From contig JAFZIV010000013.1 in assembly GCA_017554235.1 (NCBI GenBank), positions 1 to 36,226 of the forward strand: a stretch of DNA of 36,226 bases. Direction: 5' to 3'. A model generated the notes under the pieces. The model was not told the DNA's origin and made no database searches. It saw nothing but the letters and a program-made list of their open reading frames with translations. This DNA is from Selenomonadaceae bacterium (lineage in GTDB: Bacteria > Bacillota > Negativicutes > Selenomonadales > Selenomonadaceae). The stretch's first letter is position 1; every line of letters starts with the position of its first letter. Positions 25,682-34,093 of the stretch are shown piece by piece. A program made the translations under genes and the position numbers.

Positions 25682-26590
25682 ACATCTCAATCAGTGGCGT
25701 TTGCTTACCATACAACAGTATATCAAACATGTCGTAATAAAATATTTGACCTCCCGCATAACCATTAAGAACTATCTCCCAAAATTCTAATCCCTTTTGG
25801 ATATTTGGATTTATGTAAAATGCCGAATCCAAATCAGACTTAAACGGAACGAAACAAACTTTCTTTCCATAGGGTAATTCATCAAACTGCGTAGCAATTT
25901 CTTGACTTTCAGTATACGCCATAACGAAAAGATTGTACCAATTTATGCGTTGTTTACGTTCATTCCATTTTGCAACAGCTTCTTCAAAAGTTTTGTAGTG
26001 ATTAAAGTGTAACTCAACGTTTCCGAGACAACCGACTGGATAATAAACTTTTGAATGTGGTTCGAGAGCTTCTCTACTGTAAGTGACATTTTCTTCCATA
26101 TAAACACGAGGACTTCGCAAAAACTTTATATATTCCTTCTCTTTAAGAAACATATTCACGAAAGGTGAACGAAACGGAAGTCCCAAAGTATTGCTTATGA
26201 CTCCGCCGAAACAATTAATCGTAAAGATCGAAAGTTTAGAGAGTTGAAGTTGACGATACTTTTGAAGAGTAAAGCCCGGTATGCAAACTATCCAGTCGCC
26301 TAAAAGTTTGTCTGTATCAAGATTAATTTGTTTTGCAAATTTCGTAACTTCTGACATGCCGACATCACGCGCACCGGCAACAAGGAGGACGTCATACCCC
26401 CCCCGTTCAGATTAATTTCATTTAACGGAATGAACGGCAAATTGTTCACGTTAATTTGTTGCGTTGCCGTCGTCCCGAGAATTTCAATACCATTATGCTG
26501 TTGTGCCAAAATGTTTAACGCGTTACCAATATAGCGTCCGTCATTTGACACAAACCAAATTATAATTCGAGGCTTGCTGTTAATCTCCAT
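25680..26590 (-). pseudogene. DUF1919-type surface-saccharide gene, frameshifted at a G8 tract
   Basis: Two frames make up one gene. From the ATG at 26590 the first frame gives a Rossmann-like start (PRIIIWFVSNDGRYIGNAL) for 62 codons, then meets eight G and is lost; as read it ends at 96 aa. The next frame continues just after the G run with YDVLLVAGARDVGMS and goes on to 25680. It has the DUF1919 blocks INCFGGVISNTLGLPFRSP, VELHFNHYKTFEEAVAKW and RKQRINWYNLFVM. Nine or six G would give one 303-aa (or 302-aa) protein. DUF1919 proteins occur in capsule or exopolysaccharide clusters. It may be phase variable, broken, or a sequencing error. Confidence 0.8.
26397..26404 (-). repeat. Homopolymer of eight G (- strand) inside the DUF1919 gene
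   Basis: The + strand has eight C in a row, the longest G/C run that I noticed in the window. It lies exactly where the reading frame changes. Such tracts change length by slipped-strand pairing. Confidence 0.9.
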
Positions 26591-26603
26591 AAAATTTTCC
26601 TCG

Positions 26604-29600
26604 CTAAATTTTTTCTACGCCCAGAGTAATTTTTTCGCCGTTAATGTCCCAATCAGTAAGAATGGCGGCGTCGTTATCAAAAATAATTTTGTCGCACAAA
26701 GTAACTCTTTGAATTTCTTCCGCATTACGTTTAATAATTTCAGCAAGTTTATCATTGCCCTGCGCGGAAAGTTTTATCCTGTCAGTCACTTCAAATTTGC
26801 TGTCACGGCGCATAGTTTGTACCTTGCTGATAATTTCGCGGACAAAGCCTTCCTCAATCAATTCAGGCGTCAACGTCGTAGACAGAGCGATTGCAACTTC
26901 GTTATCGTTTTGGCAGTTGTAACCTTCGCTTTGTTCAATAATAATTTCAACATCTTCAGCCGTTAAAATTACTTCGCCGCTCTTTAAATTAAGTTTAAGT
27001 TCGCCGGTCTTATCCAGTTCAGCTTTCGCCGACGCACCGTCAATGGTCGTCAATGCCGCTTTAACTTCGCCGATCTTCTTACCAACTTTTTTACCGAGTA
27101 CGCGGAAGTTGGGCTTGAAGGTGTACTTTACAAACTCTTCCATATCTGCGCGGAACTCAACGGATTTAACATTCAATTCATCTTCGATAATCTCAACGAA
27201 AAATTTTGGAAGTTCATCAGCCTTCACAAACATATTGGCAATGGGTTGACGATTCTTTATATTGGCAGAATTTCTCGCCGCGCGTCCAAGCACAACGATT
27301 TTTAAAACTTCCGCCATATTTTTTTCAAGCTCGGTATCAATCAAACTTTCATCAGCCTGCGGATAATCGCAAAGATGAACGCTTTCCCGCGCAGATTCGT
27401 CTACACTGCAAACCAAATTGCGATAAATATTTTCCGTGATGAAAGGCACAAGCGGCGCGGCAATCTTCGCAAAAGTTACAAGTGCAGTGTACAGCGTCAT
27501 ATAAGCGTTGATTTTATCCTGTTCCATACCTTTAGCCCAAAAACGCGCACGACTTCTGCGTACATACCAGTTAGACAGTTCGTCTACAAAATTTTGAAGA
27601 GCCTTAGCCGTCTCCGTAACTTTGTAATTTGCTAAGCAATCATCAACATATTTTACAACCGTATTCAAGCGCGACAAAATCCATTTATCCATTACGCTCA
27701 ATTTACCGTAATCAAGCTGATATTTCGTAGCGTCAAACTCATCAATGTTCGCGTAAAGCACGAAGAAGGCATAAGTATTCCAAAGAGTTCCCAAGAATTT
27801 GCGTTGACCTTCCGTAACTGCGTCGTCCGAATATCTTTTCGGCAGCCAAGGAACACTGTTTTCGTAGAAATACCAACGAATTGCGTCCGCACCGTGTTGC
27901 TTAAGCGTCGCCATAGGATCAACTGCATTACCCTTCGACTTAGACATTTTCTGTCCGTCTTTGTCCTGTACGTGACCCATTACGATACAATTTTTAAACG
28001 GCGCAGAATCAAACAGCAAAGTCGAAATAGCCAGCAACGAATAAAACCAGCCGCGCGTTTGGTCGACAGCCTCACTGATAAAATCTGCGGGATAACGTTC
28101 ATCAAAAATTTCTTTATTCTCAAAAGGATAATGCCATTGCGCGAAAGGCATTGCACCCGAATCAAACCAACAGTCAATGACTTCAGGAACGCGATGCATT
28201 TCGCCGCCGCACTTCGGACACTCAAAAGTTACGTTGTCAATGTACGGGCGGTGCAGTTCAATATCATCGGGACAATTTTTCGACAAAGATTTTAATTCTT
28301 CAATCGAGCCAATAGCGTGTTGATGTCCGCAGGAACATTCCCAAATATTTAAAGGCGTTCCCCAATAACGGTTGCGAGAAATTCCCCAATCTTGAACATG
28401 CTCAAGCCAATCACCAAATCTGCCCGTTCCAATCGTCGGAGGCAACCAATTTATTGTAGCGTTATTCTTCAACAGATTTTCCTTAACCGCCGTCATTTTG
28501 ATAAACCAAGATTCACGCGCATAATAAATCAACGGAGTATCACAACGCCAACAATGCGGATAACTATGCTCAAAGACGGGAGCTTTAAAAAGTTTACCGC
28601 TAACTTTTAAGTCTTTCAAAATCAACGGGTCGGCGTCCTTAACGAAAGTTCCTGCCCAAGTTGTTTCCGCCGTCATATTTCCTTTTCCGTCGACGAATTG
28701 AATAAACGGCGTACCATATTTTTTGCAAACACGGTTATCATCTTCACCGAATGCGGGCGCACAGTGTACAATGCCCGTGCCGTCTTCCGTCGTAACATAA
28801 TCGTCACAAGTCACGATAAAGGCAGGTTTTCCGCTCTTAGCTACAATTTCATCAGCGAAAGGATAAAGCGGCTCATATTTTTTATATTCAAGTTCCGCGC
28901 CTTTGAACGTCGCCAAAAATTTTCTGTCACCTTCGACGCCTTCAAAAACACTTTCAACCAACGCTTCCGCTAAAATATATTTCGTGCCGTTTACTTCGAC
29001 TTTGACATAATCGACTTTGGGATTGACGCACAAAACTAAATTTGAAGGCAATGTCCAAGGGGTAGTTGTCCACGCTAAATAATATGCGTCATCGTCAACT
29101 GCCTTAAACTTTACCATTGCCGAACGCTCTTTTAAATCTTTGTAGCCGAGCGAAACTTCATGACTGGAAAGCGGCGTCCCACAACGCGGACAATACGGTA
29201 CAACTTTATGACCTTTGTAAAGTAAATCTTTCTCCCAAATTTTTTTCAAAGCCCACCATTCGGACTCAATATAATAATTTTCGTAAGTTATGTAGGGGTG
29301 TTCCATATCAGCCCAAAAACCGACGACGCCGGAAAATTCTTCCCACATAGCTTTATATTTCCAGACGGATTCGCGACATTTTTTGATGAAAGGTTCAATG
29401 CCGTAAGCCTCAATCTGTTCCTTGCCGTTAATGCCGATAAGTTTTTCGACTTCCAATTCAACGGGCAATCCGTGAGTATCCCAGCCGGCTTTACGCAAAA
29501 CTTTTTCGCCCTTCATTGAGTGATAGCGCGGGAATAAATCTTTAATGACACGCGTCAAAACGTGACCGATATGCGGTTGACCGTTTGCAGTAGGCGGACC

Positions 29601-29735
29601 GTCATAAAATGTAAAATCCTTGCAACCTTCGCGCTGATCTATAGCCTTCTGCGCGATATTATTTTCAGCCCAAAAAGTTTCGACTTCCTTTTCGCGGCTG
29701 GCAAAATTCAAATTTGTATCAACTTTTTTATACAA
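26604..29735 (-). CDS. ileS: Isoleucyl-tRNA synthetase, type II (eukaryote-like)
   Basis: A 1043-aa class I synthetase that charges tRNA-Ile with isoleucine. HIGH is at 55-58, in PPTANGQPHIGHVLTR; KMSKS is near 595, in KDGQKMSKSKGNAVDP. The editing domain lies between about 190 and 400, with a C-x-x-C zinc site CPRCGTPL at about 186 and CPKCGGEM further on. GWDTHGLPVELEVEKLIG and the long C-terminal region mark the eukaryote-like IleS2 type, which is often mupirocin resistant. The TTG start follows GAGGTG by 7 nt. The upstream gap is too short for a normal T-box. Confidence 0.96.
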   Translation of the reverse strand: MYKKVDTNLNFASREKEVETFWAENNIAQKAIDQREGCKDFTFYDGPPTANGQPHIGHVLTRVIKDLFPRYHSMKGEKVLRKAGWDTHGLPVELEVEKLIGINGKEQIEAYGIEPFIKKCRESVWKYKAMWEEFSGVVGFWADMEHPYITYENYYIESEWWALKKIWEKDLLYKGHKVVPYCPRCGTPLSSHEVSLGYKDLKERSAMVKFKAVDDDAYYLAWTTTPWTLPSNLVLCVNPKVDYVKVEVNGTKYILAEALVESVFEGVEGDRKFLATFKGAELEYKKYEPLYPFADEIVAKSGKPAFIVTCDDYVTTEDGTGIVHCAPAFGEDDNRVCKKYGTPFIQFVDGKGNMTAETTWAGTFVKDADPLILKDLKVSGKLFKAPVFEHSYPHCWRCDTPLIYYARESWFIKMTAVKENLLKNNATINWLPPTIGTGRFGDWLEHVQDWGISRNRYWGTPLNIWECSCGHQHAIGSIEELKSLSKNCPDDIELHRPYIDNVTFECPKCGGEMHRVPEVIDCWFDSGAMPFAQWHYPFENKEIFDERYPADFISEAVDQTRGWFYSLLAISTLLFDSAPFKNCIVMGHVQDKDGQKMSKSKGNAVDPMATLKQHGADAIRWYFYENSVPWLPKRYSDDAVTEGQRKFLGTLWNTYAFFVLYANIDEFDATKYQLDYGKLSVMDKWILSRLNTVVKYVDDCLANYKVTETAKALQNFVDELSNWYVRRSRARFWAKGMEQDKINAYMTLYTALVTFAKIAAPLVPFITENIYRNLVCSVDESARESVHLCDYPQADESLIDTELEKNMAEVLKIVVLGRAARNSANIKNRQPIANMFVKADELPKFFVEIIEDELNVKSVEFRADMEEFVKYTFKPNFRVLGKKVGKKIGEVKAALTTIDGASAKAELDKTGELKLNLKSGEVILTAEDVEIIIEQSEGYNCQNDNEVAIALSTTLTPELIEEGFVREIISKVQTMRRDSKFEVTDRIKLSAQGNDKLAEIIKRNAEEIQRVTLCDKIIFDNDAAILTDWDINGEKITLGVEKI

Positions 29736-29792
29736 AAGGTTTCACCTCTCAAAATTTTTCAGTAAAAATTAAAATTATTTAATTCGGCGATA

Positions 29793-29832
29793 GATAAAAA
29801 ATTTCCTGCCGCCATTTCTTATAACGCAGGAA
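29793..29832 (-). terminator. Terminator-like hairpin in the ileS leader
   Basis: TTCCTGC (29803-29809) and GCAGGAA (29826-29832) make a 7-bp stem with a 16-nt loop. On the - strand it is followed by ATTTTTTATC. It lies 58-97 bp before the ileS start, so it could attenuate ileS or block read-through from the divergent genes. Confidence 0.5.
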
Positions 29833-29889
29833 TGTTTTGTGTATTTGTCGAAAAAATAATTTGCTTAATAAAAAATAGGAGCGATTAAT

Positions 29890-30465
29890 TTGGAAACAAA
29901 AAATATTATTATCGTTGGAGTCGGCGGACAAGGTTCACTGTTAGCCAGTAAGATTTTGGGACGCTTGCTGTTAAGTGAAGGTTATGACGTAAAAGTTTCT
30001 GAAGTTCACGGAATGAGCCAACGCGGCGGCAGTGTCATAACTTACGTTAGATTTGGCGACAAAGTTTATTCGCCGGTTGTCGATAAGGGCGAAGCAGATT
30101 TCATTGTATCCTTTGAAATTTTAGAAACTGCGCGGTGGATTTCGTATTTAAAACCGTCTGGACAAGTTGTCACTAATACGCAACAAATTGATCCTATGCC
30201 CGTGATAACAGGCGCGGCTACATATCCTGAAAATCTCGTCGAAAAAATGCAGGATAAAGGATTTAAAGTTGACGCGATAGATTGTCTTTCACTTGCAAAA
30301 AAAGCAGGCTCATCAAAGGCAGTTAATATAGTTTTGTTGGGAAGATTGGCACATTACTTTAACATTTCTCAAGAAACTTGGGAAGAAACAATTAAAGCTT
30401 GCGTACCTGCGAAATTTTTAGACTTGAACATAAAAGCTTTTGAACTCGGCAAAACTGCAAACTAA
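29890..30465 (+). CDS. iorB: Indolepyruvate oxidoreductase beta subunit (IorB-like)
   Basis: A 191-aa gamma-type subunit of the 2-oxoacid:ferredoxin oxidoreductase family. GVGGQGSLLASKILGRLL opens the fold, and SEVHGMSQRGGSVITYVRFG is the family block. The complex oxidatively decarboxylates aryl-pyruvates to aryl-acetyl-CoA with ferredoxin. The catalytic TPP-binding subunit iorA normally lies directly upstream; here ileS is divergent upstream, so it is an orphan. The TTG start follows TAGGAGCG. The next gene starts on the base after its stop. Confidence 0.87.
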   Translation: METKNIIIVGVGGQGSLLASKILGRLLLSEGYDVKVSEVHGMSQRGGSVITYVRFGDKVYSPVVDKGEADFIVSFEILETARWISYLKPSGQVVTNTQQIDPMPVITGAATYPENLVEKMQDKGFKVDAIDCLSLAKKAGSSKAVNIVLLGRLAHYFNISQETWEETIKACVPAKFLDLNIKAFELGKTAN

Positions 30466-31914
30466 TTGATTAAAAAATTTTCTGTCGCGATATTGACAAA
30501 TTTATCTGCGGCATTGTCAGAGATTTTATTAATGGCGTCATCGGCATGGCTTATCGCAAGTGCCGCGTTACATCCTCCGCTTAGTGCATTGTCAATCGGA
30601 ATTACGCTGGTTAGGACGGCAGGAATTTTTCGTGCGGTGTTACGTTATGCGGACAGATTTTTTTCACACAAAATAATTTTCAATTTCCTTGACGACCTGC
30701 GCGAAAAAATTTTTTTAGACGCCGCATTAAAGTTACCTTTAAAGTCGGGAATAATCGGCGAAGGTGACTTACTCCACAAATTGACGGTACAGGCAGATAA
30801 GGCGAAAGATTTTTTGCCGCGAGTTGTCCTTCCAATTTCAACAGCCGCATTGGTAACAATCCTGCTGGCGTTTTTTTTATTTAAGTCAATCGGACTTTAC
30901 TCGTTGATTCTGCCGCTAAACTTTTTTATTGTACTAATTTTATCTGCGCGGTTTAAATCTGTTGAAGCAGACGATTCAAACTACCGCGAAAAAATTTTGG
31001 ACTTTTACGACGGACGAGATGAGCTTAAAATTTTCGGTACAAATCCTGCCGTTGAAAAGTTAAACTGCGCGGCGAAAAATTTTGGCGATAAACATTTTCA
31101 TACAAAGTCACGCGATATAAATTTTGACACGCTGATAAAAATTTTGAATGCGGCTTTTACTTGTGTGCTACTTTATCAAATCAGTTTGCACGTTGACAAA
31201 ATAAGTTTAACGGTCTGGGCATTGGTTTTAATTTCAGTCAATTTTAAATTTCAGCTGTCGATACCAAATTTTAAAGAAAAAACTTTGTTTACTAAAAACT
31301 CTTCCCTATCCCCTCTTCCCTATTCCCTAAAATTCAGCAACGTAGATTTTTCTTACAATTCCGCGCAGATTGTCCTGAAAGATTTTAACTTGGAAGTTCA
31401 ACGCGGTGAACATTTAGCGATTATCGGAGAGAGCGGCGCAGGTAAAACAACTTTGCTTTACCTTATGACAAAACTTTTTCAACCTGATAGCGGTAGCGTT
31501 GAAGTAAACGGAAAGATTGCCGCCGCCACTTCGACTAATTATATTTTTTCCGAATCGATACGCGCCAATTTTAAAATCTTTAATGGAAATATTTCCGACG
31601 ATGAAATTTTAGCCGCGTTAAAAATTTGCCAACTTGACGACTTCGACATTTCCGCGCAGATTGGTGAGGACGGAGCTAATTTATCAGGCGGTGAAAGAGT
31701 TCGTCTGCAAATTGCGCTTGCCATTGCGAAAAATCCCGACATACTTATTTTGGACGAGCCGACCGCAGGACTTAATAAAAATCTTGCCGAAAATTTAATT
31801 GCCGCCATTGTCGACGAATCAAAAAAAAATAATCGCACGCTGATTGTCATCACGCATGATTTAACCCTTGCCGAAAAGTTTTTTGGAAAATTCTTGACGG
31901 TCAATCACTTGTAA
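30466..31914 (+). CDS. CydC-like ABC transporter half-protein
   Basis: A 482-aa fused permease-ATPase. The first about 270 residues are membrane helices like CydC: LMASSAWLIASAALHPPLS, then VRTAGIFRAVLRYADRFFSH. The ATPase has Walker A GESGAGKTT (about 320-328), signature LSGGERVRLQ, Walker B ILILDEPTAG and switch ITHD. CydDC exports cysteine or glutathione and is needed for cytochrome bd assembly. It is about 80-90 residues shorter than usual CydC; the last membrane helices look shortened. The TTG start is adjacent to the iorB stop, without a clear ribosome-binding site. No cydD partner is seen. The linker carries a DNA repeat. Confidence 0.72.
   Translation: MIKKFSVAILTNLSAALSEILLMASSAWLIASAALHPPLSALSIGITLVRTAGIFRAVLRYADRFFSHKIIFNFLDDLREKIFLDAALKLPLKSGIIGEGDLLHKLTVQADKAKDFLPRVVLPISTAALVTILLAFFLFKSIGLYSLILPLNFFIVLILSARFKSVEADDSNYREKILDFYDGRDELKIFGTNPAVEKLNCAAKNFGDKHFHTKSRDINFDTLIKILNAAFTCVLLYQISLHVDKISLTVWALVLISVNFKFQLSIPNFKEKTLFTKNSSLSPLPYSLKFSNVDFSYNSAQIVLKDFNLEVQRGEHLAIIGESGAGKTTLLYLMTKLFQPDSGSVEVNGKIAAATSTNYIFSESIRANFKIFNGNISDDEILAALKICQLDDFDISAQIGEDGANLSGGERVRLQIALAIAKNPDILILDEPTAGLNKNLAENLIAAIVDESKKNNRTLIVITHDLTLAEKFFGKFLTVNHL
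31299..31328 (+). repeat. Tandem CTCTTCCCTAT(T)CCC repeat inside a coding linker
   Basis: Two units, 31299-31312 and 31313-31327, differ by one base in length. They lie exactly between membrane part and ATPase of the CydC-like gene and are read as SSLSPLPYSL. Pyrimidine-rich units of this type normally sit between genes. Confidence 0.65.
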
Positions 31915-31958
31915 ATTATACTTTCAAATATTAAAAATTTTTCAGGAGGATAGCGTTT

Positions 31959-33974
31959 ATGAACGGAACTACTGTAAAAGGCAAAATTTTAATGTTTGTC
32001 TTGCCAATCGTGATAATCGGATTGATTATTCTTTCGGGTGTAATTTTCAACTACGTCAACAAAACTTTTGAGACGCAAATACTTTCCAGCAACTTAAAGA
32101 CAACTGATGAGGTCGGCGCGGAAGTTTCGGCTTGGCTCGATAAAAGAATGTTGGAGACACATTTAACCGCGTCAAATGTTGCAAGTAAAACTTTGAACGC
32201 GGATGCTATGAATCAAAATAATATTTATCGCCTTAAGCTGATGAATGAACGTTATCCCGGCGTTTATGACAGTGTAAGTTGGGGACCTTTCGACGGTTCA
32301 GGCGTCCTTTACGGGCAAACTTCAAGCGGCTTTAAGGAAATGCACAATCAAGACAAAGCTTGGTATAAGCAGACAATGACTGGCAATCAAGATTCGTTTA
32401 TGTCCTCGCCGGTAATTTCTCAAGCTACAGGAAAAATTATTGTCAACTCCATAGCTCTTTCTCGTGATGACAGCGGAAAGCCTGTTGCAATGATTCTGGC
32501 GGCAATTTATGTGCAAGCCGTTATGGATAAAGTTGAATCGTTAAAGTTCGGTGATAGCGGGTACAGCTTACTTGTTTCCAAAGAAGGCGTTTATATCGTC
32601 AATCCCGATGAAAATGCTATTATGAAGAAAAAAATTTCTGAAGAGAGTGATCCCGCGCTTGTTGAACTTGGACAAAAAATGTTAAGCGGAAGTTCAGGTT
32701 CTTACCAATTCAAAACTTCAAGCGGCGATGAAATGATTGCTTTCTACACGCCGATTACGTCAACGGGTTGGGGTATGGCGACGCTTGCTTATAAAGCTGA
32801 AGTTTTTGCGCCGGTTCACAATACCTTAAAGATTATGGTAATAATTTCTTTAACGCTGATTGTATTAATTTCGGCAGGCATTTGGATAACCGTCAACAAA
32901 ATTATGAAACCGCTCGGCGATATGATGAACGAAGTGCATAATTTAGCGCAGGGAGATTTCCGCGAAAGGTCTTTGCATATTGCGTCGGAAGATGAACTTG
33001 GATTATTGGTGAGAGCGGTTGAAGAAATGCGGGTAGCTGTCTCAAAAGTTATTAAGTCTGTAAGTTCATCAGCGGCAAATTTAACCGCGTCCACAGAAGA
33101 ATTAAATTCTACAACGGATCAATCGGCTATCGCGGCGAATCAAGTCGCAGAATCAATCAGTAAGGTTGCCTCCAGCACAAATCAGCAACTTGACGCCGTT
33201 AATGCAATGTCAAACGCGGTTCAGAATTTGAGTAGCGCAATTCAGATTATGGCTAAAGACGCCGAATCAGCAACTTCAAAGAGCGTCGAGGCGTCGGACA
33301 TTGCTCGCGAAAGCGGACATACTCTTGAAATGGCGATTGAACAAATTAAAACTATTGAGCGGTCTTCCAACAAAACTAAAGAGACTGTTACGGCACTCGG
33401 AGAAAATTCTCAAAAAATCGGTAACATCGTTAATACAATCAGTGCTATTGCCGAACAAACTAATTTGCTTGCACTCAACGCCGCTATTGAAGCCGCCCGC
33501 GCAGGTTCAGCCGGTCGAGGTTTTGCTGTCGTTGCTGATGAAGTTAGAAAGCTTGCCGAATCCAGTCACGAGGCGACGCAACAAATTTCAGATTTAATCA
33601 AAGTCACGCAGGAAGATACCAACAAAGCCGTTAAGGATATGGAAGACGGCGTTGAAGTCGTCAGAGTAGGCACGGAAAATATTATTTCAATGGGCGATGC
33701 GTTTAGAAAAATTATTGACATTGTAGAAAAAGTTAGTGCGCAAATGCAGGAAATTTCTGGAGCAACTCGTACAATGGCTCGTAACGGTGAAGAAATTGTT
33801 GACCACATACGCACCATTAACGAAACGAGTAAATCTTCTGCGGAGGAGGCTGAAACTGTCAGCGCGGCGACAGAGGAACAAACTGCATCTGTTCACGAAA
33901 TTGCTAACGAAAGTACTAACCTTGCACGTATGGCTAATGAACTTCAGCAAGAAGTACAAAAATTTAAAGTGTAA
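31959..33974 (+). CDS. Methyl-accepting chemotaxis protein with a double Cache sensor
   Basis: A 671-aa chemoreceptor. TM1 is about 10-30, a dCache_1-like periplasmic domain about 35-275, TM2 about 285-308, then HAMP and the signalling coiled coil. The tip [18 protein letters not shown] is near 496-513. The sensor has KAWYKQ where amino-acid-sensing dCache domains usually have RxWY, and AAIYV where an Asp would be expected, so the ligand is probably not a standard amino acid. AGGAGG precedes the ATG. No pentapeptide is at the C-terminus. A terminator follows, and the gene looks monocistronic. Confidence 0.92.
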   Translation: MNGTTVKGKILMFVLPIVIIGLIILSGVIFNYVNKTFETQILSSNLKTTDEVGAEVSAWLDKRMLETHLTASNVASKTLNADAMNQNNIYRLKLMNERYPGVYDSVSWGPFDGSGVLYGQTSSGFKEMHNQDKAWYKQTMTGNQDSFMSSPVISQATGKIIVNSIALSRDDSGKPVAMILAAIYVQAVMDKVESLKFGDSGYSLLVSKEGVYIVNPDENAIMKKKISEESDPALVELGQKMLSGSSGSYQFKTSSGDEMIAFYTPITSTGWGMATLAYKAEVFAPVHNTLKIMVIISLTLIVLISAGIWITVNKIMKPLGDMMNEVHNLAQGDFRERSLHIASEDELGLLVRAVEEMRVAVSKVIKSVSSSAANLTASTEELNSTTDQSAIAANQVAESISKVASSTNQQLDAVNAMSNAVQNLSSAIQIMAKDAESATSKSVEASDIARESGHTLEMAIEQIKTIERSSNKTKETVTALGENSQKIGNIVNTISAIAEQTNLLALNAAIEAARAGSAGRGFAVVADEVRKLAESSHEATQQISDLIKVTQEDTNKAVKDMEDGVEVVRVGTENIISMGDAFRKIIDIVEKVSAQMQEISGATRTMARNGEEIVDHIRTINETSKSSAEEAETVSAATEEQTASVHEIANESTNLARMANELQQEVQKFKV

Positions 33975-34014
33975 ATCAGCATTTATAATTTTTCAGAAAA
34001 ATTTTTCAGATACT

Positions 34015-34035
34015 ACTTTTCAACAAAAGTTTTTT
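34015..34035 (+). terminator. Terminator of the dCache chemoreceptor gene
   Basis: ACTTTT and AAAAGT flank a CAAC loop, followed by TTTTT. The stem is short and AT-rich. Confidence 0.55.
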
Positions 34036-34045
34036 AGATTATAAT
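34017..34045 (+). promoter_or_regulatory. Possible promoter of the RTX-like gene
   Basis: TTTTCA (34017-34022), 17-bp spacer, perfect TATAAT (34040-34045), 49 bp before the ATG. It overlaps the preceding terminator. A strong AAGGAGGAGG site follows. Confidence 0.45.
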
Positions 34046-34093
34046 TCAAACATATTTTGTATAGGTGTTTTTTTCAAGGAGGAGGAATTTTTT

